From NCBI RefSeq assembly GCF_001302565.1, contig NZ_CP012750.1:3847799-3911798 (forward strand): 64,000 bases of DNA, given 5' to 3'. This stretch comes from Glutamicibacter halophytocola (GTDB lineage Bacteria > Actinomycetota > Actinomycetes > Actinomycetales > Micrococcaceae). The notes beneath the pieces are model-generated. The model did not search any database and was not told where the DNA came from. It saw only the letters and a program-made list of their open reading frames with translations. Positions 50,432 through 60,710 of the stretch are shown here, piece by piece; position 1 is the first letter of the stretch, and each line of letters starts with the position of its first letter. The translations under genes were made by a program, and so were the position numbers.

Positions 50432-52057
50432 GTGTCGCAGCCAATCGATGTCGGCTCTGTCCTCAGCGGCCGTTACCAGGTCACTGAGACTGTCCTTTCA
50501 TCAGCTGAAGGTGATTTGGTACTCGGCGGCATTGACCAGGTCCTGAACAGATCCGTCAGCATCATGGTGGCTTCGACCGATAACTCCTCGCAGCTTGCGG
50601 CCAGCGCCCGCGAAATCGCCATGGGCGAGCGCGCCTCCAACGTCCAGGTCCTGGACCTTGGCATCACCGATGCCAACCAGACCTACCTCGTTGCCAACGT
50701 GGCACGATCCTCGGATTTGCTGGATCTGGTGCTGGAATCCGATGAGGCGCCCTATGTGGAGCCGTTCTTCACCGATACCCTCGGCACCGAGATCTTTGGC
50801 GAATCCCGCCAGTCCGTGCCTGAAACCTATGAGGACGACAGCCAGTACTACGAGCAGTTGCAGTACGACGACGAGCAGCCGGAGCATCAGCGCAGGCTCG
50901 GCACTGCCTTCTCCAGCGGCTTTGCTGGCCTGAAGCACCGCTTCGGCAAGAAGAACCAAGAGCAGCCCGCAGAGGAGCAGTTCGACCAGACTGCCCCGAA
51001 CGAACAGGTAGCTGCCACCACCGCTACCCCGGTCACTCCCACCGAGCAGCCGGATACCGAAGGCCAGCCAGCGGTCACCCGTTTGGACGACGAAGACGAC
51101 GAGCCAAATGTCACCGCCACTGCGGCTCTTGCCGCCGCTGCCCAGTCCAAGGGAGATGCGCCGGCCGCAGCCCGCCCTGAACAGCCTCAGGCCGAATCCG
51201 CCGAGAAGAAGCCAGAACAGGATCCGGCCGACGAAGATCGGAAGCCAGCCAAGAAGAAGGGTGGCGCAGCCATTGCCGGTGCGGCAGCAGCTGGCGCCGC
51301 GGCAGGAGCAGCAGCCAAGGCATCGACCTTCCCGGCAGCAGCCAAGAATGTACCTGCCCAAAGCGCAGCGGCTCCCGTCACCGATGAGGAAGAAGAGGAA
51401 AGCAGCTCGAAGGGCACCCGCCTGCTGGTTGGCGCCGTTCTGCTGATCGTCTTGATCCTTGCCGTCGTCTTCGCTTTCAACTTCCTCGGCGGAGACAAGA
51501 ACACCACCGCAGACGGTCCGAGCGAAACGACGGAAGCCTCGCAGCCCTCGGAGACCGACAAGGCCGAGGAATCCACCGAGCCGACCCTGCCCAAGCCTGA
51601 AATTTCGGACGTTTCACGTCTGGTTCCCGGCAATCAGCAGTTGAATGCGGAAACCGATGGCACCCTGTCAAACATGATCGATGGCAACGCCTCCAGCTCG
51701 TACAACACCTACACGTACACCACCAGCAACTTCGGTGGCTTCGCATCGAACATGGTCTTCATCCTCGAGCTTGAAGACGAGTCAGCGATCTCCGAGGTGA
51801 ACTTGGACGGCCTGAATGCCACCGGCGGCGACTACGAGATCCTGGTCGGCGATTCCGACGATCTGGGAGACGCCAAGTCCGTAGCCAAGGGCTCGTTCTC
51901 CGGCCCATCGGTTTCCGTAACCGTGAAAGACGGCGACAAGGACTCCATGGAAGGCTCCTACGTCTTCCTGAACGTCACCGACCTGCCACGCAAGGCTTCG
52001 GGCGGCAACGAGTCCCGCCCATACGGCCTGCAAATCGGCGAGTTCTCCGCCAAGTAA
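50432..52057 (+). CDS. MurJ-associated pseudokinase-like membrane protein
   Basis: 541 residues, single-pass. Residues 5-100 resemble a protein-kinase N-lobe (SVLSGRYQVTETVLSSAEGD, then IDQVLNRSVSIMVASTD) without a usable catalytic loop, so a pseudokinase remnant. Then a long Glu/Pro/Ala-rich region (to about residue 330), TM helix GTRLLVGAVLLIVLILAVVF, and a C-terminal extracellular discoidin-like beta domain (LNAETDGTLSNMIDGNASSS). GTG at 50432 has GGAG 6 bases upstream. It probably partners with MurJ, as in mycobacteria, where the equivalent parts are fused. Confidence 0.82.
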   Translation: MSQPIDVGSVLSGRYQVTETVLSSAEGDLVLGGIDQVLNRSVSIMVASTDNSSQLAASAREIAMGERASNVQVLDLGITDANQTYLVANVARSSDLLDLVLESDEAPYVEPFFTDTLGTEIFGESRQSVPETYEDDSQYYEQLQYDDEQPEHQRRLGTAFSSGFAGLKHRFGKKNQEQPAEEQFDQTAPNEQVAATTATPVTPTEQPDTEGQPAVTRLDDEDDEPNVTATAALAAAAQSKGDAPAAARPEQPQAESAEKKPEQDPADEDRKPAKKKGGAAIAGAAAAGAAAGAAAKASTFPAAAKNVPAQSAAAPVTDEEEEESSSKGTRLLVGAVLLIVLILAVVFAFNFLGGDKNTTADGPSETTEASQPSETDKAEESTEPTLPKPEISDVSRLVPGNQQLNAETDGTLSNMIDGNASSSYNTYTYTTSNFGGFASNMVFILELEDESAISEVNLDGLNATGGDYEILVGDSDDLGDAKSVAKGSFSGPSVSVTVKDGDKDSMEGSYVFLNVTDLPRKASGGNESRPYGLQIGEFSAK

Positions 52058-52090
52058 CAGAAGCGGAATTTTTTAGCAAAGCCATACGTT

Positions 52091-52127
52091 GAGGTGGATA
52101 GTGAGGTAAAGCCTCGCTATCCACCTC
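52091..52127 (+). terminator. Terminator upstream of trxB
   Basis: GAGGTGGATAGTGAGG (52091-52106) pairs with 52112-52127 with one mismatch, loop TAAAG. It separates the pseudokinase gene from trxB, suggesting a separate promoter for trxBA between 52127 and 52158. Confidence 0.8.
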
Positions 52128-52157
52128 GCACTATTAGGACGAAAGGGTTCTACCCCC

Positions 52158-53123
52158 GTGACATCAGCACAGAACGACGAAATCCGCGACGTAATCATCG
52201 TCGGCTCCGGCCCGTCGGGTTATACCGCTGCGATTTACACCGCGCGTGCGAACCTGAAACCACTGGTCATCGCAGGGTCAGTCACCGCCGGCGGCGAACT
52301 GATGAACACCACGGACGTGGAGAACTTCCCAGGCTTCCCCGAGGGAATCATGGGCCCGGACCTGATGGACAACATGCAGAAGCAGGCCGAGCGCTTTGGC
52401 GCCGAGATCCTCTTCGATGATGTCACCGCGATGGACCTCGCAGGCGAGATCAAGACCCTGTCCCTGGCCGACGGCACCATCTACCAGGCCCGCACCGTGA
52501 TCATCTCCACCGGCTCCGCCTACCGCGAACTGGGCCTGGACGACGAGAAGCGCCTCTCCGGCCACGGTGTCTCCTGGTGCGCTACCTGCGACGGTTTCTT
52601 CTTCCGCGAGCAGAACATCGCCGTGATCGGCGGCGGTGACTCAGCCATGGAAGAAGCCCTGTTCCTGACCAAGTTCGCTGCCAAGGTCACCGTGGTGCAC
52701 CGCCGCAGCGAGCTGCGCGCATCGAAGATCATGGCTGAGCGCGCCCTGGCGCACGAGAAGATCGACTTCGTGTGGGATTCCGAGGTCGTTGGCATCAACG
52801 GCGAGGACAAGGTTCAGAGCATCGAGCTGAACAACCTCGTCAACGGCGCCAAGAGCACCTTGGATGTCACCGGCATCTTCGTTGCCATTGGCAACGACCC
52901 ACGTGTTGATCTGGTCAAGGATCAGCTCGAGCTGACTTCCGAGGGCACCATTGCCGTCGAAGGACGCACCTCGAAGACTTCGCTGCCAGGTGTATTTGCT
53001 GCCGGCGATGTTATCGATTCCACCTACCGCCAGGCAATTACCGCAGCTGCTTCCGGCTGCGCGGCTGCACAGGACGTGGAGCACTACCTGGCTAACGTCA
53101 ACGAGACTGTAGCTACCATCTAA
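52158..53123 (+). CDS. trxB: Thioredoxin reductase
   Basis: 321-residue flavoenzyme reducing thioredoxin with NADPH. Seen: DVIIVGSGPSGYTAAIYTAR (FAD), the redox-active WCATCDGFFF near residue 140, NADPH-binding AVIGGGDSAMEEALFL, and PGVFAAGDVIDSTYRQ. GTG start at 52158 after AAAGGG. Operon with trxA, which follows 29 bases later. Confidence 0.98.
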   Translation: MTSAQNDEIRDVIIVGSGPSGYTAAIYTARANLKPLVIAGSVTAGGELMNTTDVENFPGFPEGIMGPDLMDNMQKQAERFGAEILFDDVTAMDLAGEIKTLSLADGTIYQARTVIISTGSAYRELGLDDEKRLSGHGVSWCATCDGFFFREQNIAVIGGGDSAMEEALFLTKFAAKVTVVHRRSELRASKIMAERALAHEKIDFVWDSEVVGINGEDKVQSIELNNLVNGAKSTLDVTGIFVAIGNDPRVDLVKDQLELTSEGTIAVEGRTSKTSLPGVFAAGDVIDSTYRQAITAAASGCAAAQDVEHYLANVNETVATI

Positions 53124-53152
53124 TTAGTTTTCCCAGAAAGGGGTTCTCTCTT

Positions 53153-53476
53153 ATGAGCAACGCAAAAGCAGTAACTGAAGCAACCTTCCAGAGCGAAGTT
53201 CTGGATGCCGAAAAGCCAGTCATCGTCGATTTCTGGGCAGAGTGGTGCGGCCCTTGCCGCCAGCTGGGTCCAGTTCTGGATCAGATCGCCGTGGAGCACG
53301 CGGCCAAGGTAGACGTCGTCAAGGTCAACGTTGACGAGAACCAGGGCATCGCGGCCAAGTACGGTATCACCAGCATCCCAGCTGTTTACGTCTTCAAGGG
53401 TGGCGAGCACGTTGCCACCTCGATCGGTGCCAAGCCAAAGGCTGTCATCGAGAAGGACTTCGCAGACTACCTGTAA
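53153..53476 (+). CDS. trxA: Thioredoxin
   Basis: 107-residue dithiol protein with the active site FWAEWCGPCRQLGP and the cis-Pro loop ITSIPAVYVF. AAAGGGG precedes the ATG at about 10 bases. Reduced by the upstream TrxB. A strong terminator follows at 53499. Confidence 0.98.
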   Translation: MSNAKAVTEATFQSEVLDAEKPVIVDFWAEWCGPCRQLGPVLDQIAVEHAAKVDVVKVNVDENQGIAAKYGITSIPAVYVFKGGEHVATSIGAKPKAVIEKDFADYL

Positions 53477-53498
53477 GTCCTGCACAAGATCTGAGATA

Positions 53499-53526
53499 GG
53501 GACCGGCCGTCGGCCGGTCCCTTTTT
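53499..53526 (+). terminator. Rho-independent terminator of trxBA
   Basis: GGGACCGGCC (53499-53508) pairs with GGCCGGTCCC (53512-53521), loop GTC, followed by five T. Confidence 0.95.
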
Positions 53527-56500
53527 CAGTGTCTGGAGGTTTCCTCATACCCTAGCTGGGGTCAGGCTTGATCTGACAGCAGTTCTGGACCGGATCTGAC
53601 GAATATTTGATGAAATGAAAATTGATCCTATTGTTTTTCATGATTCTGGCAATATTTTCCTGCCACCGGCCGGCTCTACAGCGATTTTCCTTCCTGCACC
53701 TGACAGGTTGGTCTTCTCTCCCACGAAAATCATTCACAATTCTGTTCGGCACACGACACGACCAGCAGCGGAGACTTTCTAAGCCCCTTGCCGGAGAGTC
53801 TGGAACTTCAAGTTTGTGCAAACATCAAAACTTGGATCCACCGATGGAGAGGACACCGCCTGAGAAATGTTCCCTTCTACACTTTTTGTCCCCCAGGGAT
53901 CAAAGGTCGCCAAGGGACTTTCCAGTCTTCGAGCACGCCACTTCTCGTGCGAGTCCACAAGTTAACGCTGTCGGTAGAATGCTGGTCGCTAATGGTGGCC
54001 GAAAAGTGAACCTTCCAGGATAGGAATGTTATCTCTTGCGAAGATCGATCCCTGCGACGCAGGCTCGTAGTGGAGGGGTATCCCAAGGCATGTATCGCAA
54101 GCGGCCTCGACCTCTACACACCGTTGTCACCAAGCCCGCAGTCTTGGCCAGACTCTCTAGTGGCAAACGAAACCGATCAAGACTACGTTCGACGTGTACA
54201 CCCCACGAGTGCGGGAGCTGCAAAAGGTGCATCATTTTCTCCAGCGACGACGATCGCTGGAAAGATCCGCTTGCCCGGGCCGGAGCGATATTTTCGGGAG
54301 CAGGTATCCACGACCTGCCTGAGCAGCGGACTGTCGAACCAAGCCGACAGATAATCCCCAGATGCGATACCGATGGCCTACTGATCCGCATCTGGAACCC
54401 TCGCCACCACGTGAATCTTGTTTCAAACCAGTCGAATCCAGATAACGGGCCTGGCGCCGGCATGGACATCTGCCACGCCAAGGACCTGGAGCAGTTCAGG
54501 TGTCCTCTGGGCGCCCGTTTGGAACGGTAGCCTCACCACGACCGCGCCTGTCCCAGGGCATCTAGGATCGATGCAATGGGCACTACGCAGCCTCACTCAT
54601 TCCATGATCCTGTTTCACCACGCTTGGTGGCTTCAATGAGCAGTTCTGTAATTGGACGACAACAGCCAACGCCCGTACCATGCGTTCTTGCCGGCCATCC
54701 CATTGGATCTGATTGGCGCTGTTCATGTCGCCGTCGCCGTTATCCGGTGTGAGCACGCAACGCTGACCTTGACGAGCGATGTATCTGTCTCGGGGTGTGG
54801 TGCCGTGTTCATCGATGGCCGTGATCCTGCGGCATTGATTGACGGGATGCTTCACCTTGGCCAAGTCGTGGCCGCGCGTGGTCGATTCTGACGGCTGAAA
54901 GGCAACATGCTGATGCTTTTCTACCGGTAGCAGCGAAGCTAGGACGGAACCAGACCGCCAAGTCCAGTTCATTTTTCGACCGCCGTTGCCGTTCAGTTCC
55001 AAGCTGCCTTCTCCGCAACGTTCAGATCACACTTTGCCCCATGCCTATTGCGAACTCGGAAACGAGATAACTGCTTCGTGGTGCATTTTGACGTTCCTAC
55101 TATCGCTTCTTCAAAGGCAGCTGTTCTAAAGTCCGGTGTATCAAAGTTTCCGTTTTTACCGCTCCCCCTGCCCCACGTTTGGTACCCCCGGCATTCTCCA
55201 GTAGCCAACCTGGATCGAGAGATGGAACCGCCCTAGCCACAGTCCGTCGTTCAGTTCAGCAACTCCAGTCCCGAAATCGGTTATCCCCTCGATCACCGTG
55301 TCTTCAACACTGCCTTTCGATTTTGTCTCGTCTGCCGAAGCGGGATCGCTTACAGGTTTGAGTCGTCTGGGAACCTCTTCAGGTCGTTCTGATCCGCGCA
55401 TCAATACCAACTCGTCGATGGTGGACTGGCCGGAGGGTGTCGACCAGAATCTTTGCTAGACCTGGTTCCGGACAAGGCTCGTAAACCTGTACTGTTTCGA
55501 TTTCCTGGTGCCGCATCTCCGGGGAATGTCGCAAAAGCCGATGGCCGCAGGTCCGCACCGATCGATGCTCGCGAGTGATCTAAAGCTTGCCCAGAGGGAC
55601 AAACGCAATGATCGGCTCCTCCCCTGATGAAATCGTTCTCCCGTGTACGCAAGGCACCGAATCTAGCTCAATACGGACCTTGCCCGGATTGCTGCAAGAT
55701 CGCCTGCGCTCATCCGTGACCAAAACCCTCCAAGTTCTTCCAGCTGCATCAGCGAGCAGGGTTTCTGTATTAGTAGCTCTGGTTAAGGCAGTGCAGGCAG
55801 GTCTTGCAGATGCGCGCTAGACCCGAGGCTGGTTCATATCCTGCTCACACCATCGTTGATCCTCCTGTCAGCCACACGCGGTCGGCACACCGAGGTACGC
55901 GGGCACTAAGAGGCCTTGTATCCCTCCCTGCGTCCCTAAAGAGTCTCGTCGGGCACTCTGGGTGGATCATTGACGCTGCACAGCCCCTGAGGGTTTGCAG
56001 TAGCCCGAGATGGATTCTCACCCCAATCCCCGCCCCTGCTCTGATGAGGCCGTCGGGGCCCAGCGAGCACCTTTTGTCCTCTGCCGTTCTCGTGGGTCTG
56101 TTGTCTCTTAGATGGGCACCTGTCAGGTTCATGGAAGCAGAATCAAATACACGCAGCCCTAGGAAATCGAAGCCAAGTTCTTGAAATGATACTTGGAACA
56201 ATTAGGGGTCAACGAGGAAAGCATGAGTGGATTGGCTTCGTCTAAAAGTCCTGATTATCTATCATCGTTGGTTCCAGCACAGCCATGAGCCCCTTCGTGG
56301 GGATTCCCATCAGCGCCCAAAGTACCAGGATCCGTTGGCATCGATACGATGCAATTCCGGAGAACCTTCATCCCTGCATGCAGTCGTCGGGGTGCTCGGA
56401 TCTGTTGCATTCGAAGTCCTGTCCTGCCAGATACTAAATTGAGACTAGACCCAGTCGATATGGTGCACCACTTGTCCTAAGCGATATCAAATCATCATCG

Positions 56501-56570
56501 ATTATCACGACTCATCGAGATCTACCGTTTCTTATCTATCGATGGTCACCTAGCACGCCAAGTCCGCCAT
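53527..56570. other. Gene-free region, part 1 (no supported ORF)
   Basis: About 3 kb in which every reading frame is interrupted; the longest open frames (up to about 165 codons) lack ribosome binding sites, show no family resemblance and have amino-acid compositions of random sequence. Base composition is closer to 50-55% GC than the 60% or so of the flanking genes. No tRNA, rRNA or known ncRNA is recognised. It could be decayed genes or a centromere-flanking spacer. Confidence 0.6.
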
Positions 56571-56584
56571 GTTTCACGTGAAAC
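56571..56584. promoter_or_regulatory. parS site 1
   Basis: GTTTCACGTGAAAC, perfect 14-bp ParB-binding palindrome; flanking T on the left, G on the right. Confidence 0.95.
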
Positions 56585-56634
56585 GGTGACCTGCTGATGA
56601 CTGAACTTTATTGGCATCGCCCAGGAGAATTGAT

Positions 56635-56648
56635 GTTTCACGTGAAAC
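56635..56648. promoter_or_regulatory. parS site 2
   Basis: GTTTCACGTGAAAC, 64 bases from site 1. Confidence 0.95.
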
Positions 56649-57797
56649 GGGAACACCTTCAGATCTCCAAGGAGAACCCTTCGAGTTCCCGTCGGTTCAT
56701 CAAACGGTGTTCTGTTTGCATTGAACTCAACTATGAATTCTCGTCACGGGGCTTCCAAAAATCCTGGTGCTGATTTCATCTGTCGTCCAGGACTTATCAG
56801 ATTGATGGCAAAGAACTACGAATCTGCGATTGCGGTCTATCTGGGGAACTATTCGGAGATCAAAACAGAGCTGCATGAGCTGCGGCATTCACGGTTGCTT
56901 CTGTGGCGTTTCTGCAACTGGCCATCGGTCCAAGGATCGTGAACCTTTTGAAACAGTTTGCAAGCAGTTTTCAAAATTAACCACTAGCAAGACCCCCTTC
57001 CTGCCACTCCCCCGGCTCTAAGTCAGGTTCGCAATACGCTGGCTACGAATTCCATCGACAACCGGCGCTCGGCATTGGGTATCAATATAACTCTCGAATG
57101 TGAATCTGCTCCTCGATCCCGGTCCTATGTCCAACTGCCTTAGCGAAAAGGATCTGCAGGAAATTAACTTTATACGTCCCTCGCCTCAAGGAAACCCAGC
57201 GCCTTCCCAAAGACAGTCAACGGACAATTTCCAAGATGAATTTGCGCAGCTTCTCCCGTTTGCCAATCAGAAGGACCTGCCAAGCTTCGCAAGGTTCTGG
57301 CAACGCTAGGCTGAAGGTACATCCCCTCAGAAGTTGTGACGTCGATAGGCGGAGGAGAAATTTCTAAAGAAGGTCCACCTCCTTCTTCATTACATCGATA
57401 TTGCCAGTCTTCCTTAGGCAAACAATCATCAGAACTATCCGCCTGGATGACGCAGAGTGCTCAAGAGCTGCAATACGATCTGTTCTGCAGCATTCGCTCC
57501 AGTAATGGCGTCGTTGCTCTGCTGACAGTCTTTACAACTGCAAGCAACATCGCGCGAAGATTTGCTCATCGTTCGGCCAAACGCATTCATTACTCACGAC
57601 ATCGAGGCCAGGTTTCCAAAGGCAGGTGCCTGGCAGGATTCTTTCTCGGTGCGAACTACACGTCCAACCCATTTTCGGGTGTTGGCGCAAGGCTGGCATA
57701 CTCTAGAATTTTTCAGCGACACTAACTCTCGCTCTCGTCTGGAAATCTGGAATCTCAATGGATTATTGGTTGGCAGGAGTTACCTAGACAGTTTCTT
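56649..57797. other. Gene-free region, part 2
   Basis: About 1.1 kb, AT-richer (near 48-50% GC), between parS sites 2 and 3. No ORF is supported by ribosome binding site or homology. Confidence 0.55.
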
Positions 57798-57811
57798 GTT
57801 TCACGTGAAAC
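57798..57811. promoter_or_regulatory. parS site 3
   Basis: Perfect 16-mer TGTTTCACGTGAAACA when the flanking bases are included. Confidence 0.95.
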
Positions 57812-58131
57812 ACCGGATCGCAGGCACGGCCTTATGCATTTGCTTTAAAGGGCTTGCGCCCGTAGGCGCCGGGAGATGGTGGGGTCTAGCTGCAACCGAG
57901 GCACGGTATTACCCAAATGATTCAATTCCTGGAAGAGCGGCAATGCCGCATTTGAATTCAACTGTTCTCCTCTCGCAAACCGCATCTCAACTTTGAGACG
58001 CGTTTGGGACGAGAGTTCGACTGCCCAGGGAATATCAAATCAGGCAACTAGATTGGCTCAGCTCGACAACCCTCCCCCGGAGTCGATGTGACTCATGAAG
58101 GTCTGCCTTGGAGAACAATCATCGTCATACA
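57812..58131. other. Gene-free region, part 3
   Basis: 320 bases between parS sites 3 and 4, again without a supported ORF or recognisable signal. Confidence 0.5.
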
Positions 58132-58145
58132 GTTTCACGTGAAAC
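58132..58145. promoter_or_regulatory. parS site 4
   Basis: GTTTCACGTGAAAC, flanked by A on both sides. Confidence 0.95.
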
Positions 58146-58156
58146 ATCCCCAAACG

Positions 58157-58198
58157 CAGACAGGGCGCATGTTTCACGTGAAACATGCGCCCTGTCTG
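58157..58198. terminator. 42-bp perfect palindrome containing parS site 5
   Basis: The left half 58157-58177 is the exact reverse complement of 58178-58198; the centre is GTTTCACGTGAAAC (58171-58184) and the arms read CAGACAGGGCGCAT. It lies 6 bases past the parB stop, so in RNA it would form a 21-bp hairpin acting as terminator, while in DNA it is a ParB-binding site. Confidence 0.9.
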
Positions 58199-58204
58199 AA
58201 GAAA

Positions 58205-59419
58205 TTACTGCTTCATGTTCGGATCGATGACTTGCATAATACGGTTCAGGTCGTCGACCGACGCGAACTCAATGCTGACCTTGCCTTTGCGGCTACCCAG
58301 CTGAATCTTTACATTGGTATCCAGACGGTCCGCCAAAGACGTGGCAAGGAAATCGAGCCGTTCATTTCTCTGCGTCTCCCTTGCCTTCTTGGCTGGCTTC
58401 TTGGGCTTATCGTCGCTCAAGGCTACCGCTTCTTCCGTCGCGCGCACCGAGAGGCCTTCATTGATGATGCGTTGCGCCAGCTGCTCGATGGCTTCGTTAT
58501 TCGACAGACCCAGCAGAGCGCGTGCGTGTCCCGCAGATAGCACTCCGGCAGCCACTCGGCGCTGTACCAACGGTGGAAGCTTCATGAGGCGGATCGTGTT
58601 GGAGATCTGTGACCTCGATCGGCCAATGCGATCTGAAAGTACCTCTTGAGTACAGTTAAATTCCTCCAAAAGCTGCTGATAAGCCGCAGCTTCTTCGAGT
58701 GGATTCAGCTGCGATCGGTGGAGGTTTTCGAGTAATGCGTCACGCAGAAGGTCGGTGTCCTGCGTATCACGGATGATCGCGGGAATCGTTTCTAGACCCG
58801 CTGCCTGTGTGGCACGCCAACGACGTTCACCCATTACGAGTTCGTATGGTTCATCATCAGACTCGCGTGATGGGCGAACTACGATGGGCTGAAGCAGTCC
58901 AATTTCTCGAATGGAATGGATGAGCTCATCCATGTGCTCCTGATCGAAATTGGTGCGGGGCTGCTTACGGTTAGGGTGGATCAGTTTGACATCAAGTTCA
59001 GCAAACTGTGCACCAGGCACTTCTACCAGACCTGACGAGTTTTCGATCGGGGATGCCGGTACGACGCCTTTTACCGCTGATTCCGCGCTTGCCTTGACTG
59101 GTTCTGCCGCTTTCGCGGAAGACTCTTCGGCTGATTTCGCCTTCGACGCAAGGGTCGTGTTCAAGCCGGGCATGGTAGCGCGAGGGCGCTTCGATGATTT
59201 AGTGGTCGAAGTGGCAGGCTTTGGCGTTGAAGACTTGCGTCCAGGTTCGAAAAACATGTCAACGGGGCGTGATGCCTTGGCTTTATCAGGAGCCGCCTTA
59301 ACCTCATGCTTGGTTGTTTCACGTGAAACATCGTTGGTCTCTTCGACAGACTCCGACACAGGCGAACTCGAGATGAGTGCTCCCAGTCCCCTGCCCAATC
59401 CACGCTTCTTCTCTGCCAT
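58205..59419 (-). CDS. parB: Chromosome partitioning protein ParB
   Basis: 404 residues; CTP-dependent clamp that loads at parS and recruits condensin and ParA. N-terminal ParA-interacting MAEKKRGLGRGLGALISS, a long low-complexity Ala/Lys/Ser linker (to about residue 135), the N-domain with the CTP motif LVMGERRWRATQAAG and LLENLHRSQLNPLEEA, the HTH LSDRIGRSRSQISNTIRLM, and the C-terminal dimerisation domain. parS site 6 lies inside the gene at codons for VSRET in the N-terminal part. Followed by the parS-containing palindrome. Confidence 0.97.
   Translation of the reverse strand: MAEKKRGLGRGLGALISSSPVSESVEETNDVSRETTKHEVKAAPDKAKASRPVDMFFEPGRKSSTPKPATSTTKSSKRPRATMPGLNTTLASKAKSAEESSAKAAEPVKASAESAVKGVVPASPIENSSGLVEVPGAQFAELDVKLIHPNRKQPRTNFDQEHMDELIHSIREIGLLQPIVVRPSRESDDEPYELVMGERRWRATQAAGLETIPAIIRDTQDTDLLRDALLENLHRSQLNPLEEAAAYQQLLEEFNCTQEVLSDRIGRSRSQISNTIRLMKLPPLVQRRVAAGVLSAGHARALLGLSNNEAIEQLAQRIINEGLSVRATEEAVALSDDKPKKPAKKARETQRNERLDFLATSLADRLDTNVKIQLGSRKGKVSIEFASVDDLNRIMQVIDPNMKQ
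59316..59329. promoter_or_regulatory. parS site 6 (within parB)
   Basis: Perfect 16-mer TGTTTCACGTGAAACA inside the coding sequence, read as VSRET in the protein. Confidence 0.95.
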
Positions 59420-59611
59420 GATTATTGCACGCCCTTTCGTCCGAACATTCAGCCCGAGACTAGTCTACTGTTTTTAGACATTGAACCGGGGATGCTTACA
59501 GAGAGTTGGTGCAGGTGTTGCTCACCGTACTGAACTACCGAGTATTATCCGAAAAAACAAATATTTTCATCTGAAAATATCAGCTAATTCACGGAGATTA
59601 GATGCACCGGT

Positions 59612-60535
59612 CTAGGCGCCTCGTTCAGCCATCTCATAGGCAGCTTCGGAGTACGACAGGGCGCCGGTTGAGTTTGGATCGTAGGTGATCACAGTTTGCT
59701 GGTAGCTTGGAGCTTCGGAGATTCGTACTGACCGGGGAATGACAGCATCAAGTACTTGTTCCGGGAAGTGCTCTCGCACTTCGTTGGCAACTTGAGCTGC
59801 CAGCTTGGTACGTCCGTCGTACATCGTCAGCAAGATGGTGGAAACAGTGAGCTTGGAATTCAGATGCTTCTGAATCATCTCGATGTTCTTCAGCAGCTGG
59901 CTCAAACCTTCAAGCGCATAGTACTCGCACTGTATAGGGATCAGGACCTCACGGGCAGCCACAAAGGCGTTGACGGTAAGAAGTCCCAGGCTTGGTGGGC
60001 AGTCGATGAAGACATAGTCTAGTCGCGGCAGCCCCTCGCGCTGGCGAGCACGCGCGTAATCGTCTAGCGCCCGCTGCAGGCGCTGTTCACGCGCGACCAG
60101 GGAAACGAGCTCGATCTCCGCACCTGCTAGGTGAATGGTTGCCGGCGCAACCTGTAATGATGGCAGGTCCGGGCACGTGGCCACAACCTCAGACAATGGA
60201 AGATCGTTGATTAGTACGTCATAGATGCTATCTACTTCGGAATGATGCTCAATTCCCAAAGCGGTCGATGCGTTTCCCTGCGGATCAATGTCGATCACCA
60301 AAACGTTCAATCCACCCTTGGCCAATGCAGCAGCCAGGTTAACTGTGGTGGTGGTTTTACCGACGCCACCCTTTTGGTTCGAGATTGTGAAATAACGGGT
60401 TTTCTCGGGAGCTGGCACCGTTCGGGCCTCCAAAGCTTCGCGACGACGATGTTCGCTAGCTATCTGCGTAGCCAATGGCGAGGAAGAGTCACTAAAGTCA
60501 AAAGCACTATCCGACGAGCTCTTAGTCTTGGACAC
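59612..60535 (-). CDS. parA: Chromosome partitioning ATPase ParA
   Basis: 307 residues. Deviant Walker A NQKGGVGKTTTTVNLAAALA near residue 55, switch I DIDPQGNASTALGI, Walker B YVFIDCPPSLGLLTVNAF, and EYYALEGLSQLLKNIE. The first 45 residues are a polar extension. It makes a DNA-bound ATP dimer gradient that moves ParB-parS complexes. parB begins about 190 bases downstream, and parS site 7 lies just upstream, so ParB may repress the operon. Confidence 0.97.
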   Translation of the reverse strand: MSKTKSSSDSAFDFSDSSSPLATQIASEHRRREALEARTVPAPEKTRYFTISNQKGGVGKTTTTVNLAAALAKGGLNVLVIDIDPQGNASTALGIEHHSEVDSIYDVLINDLPLSEVVATCPDLPSLQVAPATIHLAGAEIELVSLVAREQRLQRALDDYARARQREGLPRLDYVFIDCPPSLGLLTVNAFVAAREVLIPIQCEYYALEGLSQLLKNIEMIQKHLNSKLTVSTILLTMYDGRTKLAAQVANEVREHFPEQVLDAVIPRSVRISEAPSYQQTVITYDPNSTGALSYSEAAYEMAERGA

Positions 60536-60592
60536 AGGTAAAACTCCTCCTCGTGAATTGGTGAAGCCTATATTGATGGCTACACCGACAAT

Positions 60593-60606
60593 GTTTCACG
60601 TGAAAC
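60593..60606. promoter_or_regulatory. parS site 7 (upstream of parA)
   Basis: Perfect 16-mer TGTTTCACGTGAAACA, 58 bases before the parA start. Confidence 0.95.
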
Positions 60607-60710
60607 ATTCAAAACAAGTTATTGGGATTGCTAAATCATTTCATTCGGCAGAACTCTGCACAATGAAGTCACCGCACTCCCAGAACTAGTTAACAGACTA
60701 TCGCGTTGGA

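Noticed and set aside
53622..54530. Overlapping open frames of 130-165 codons near trxA
   Set aside because: No ribosome binding sites, conflicting frames on both strands and random-like sequences.
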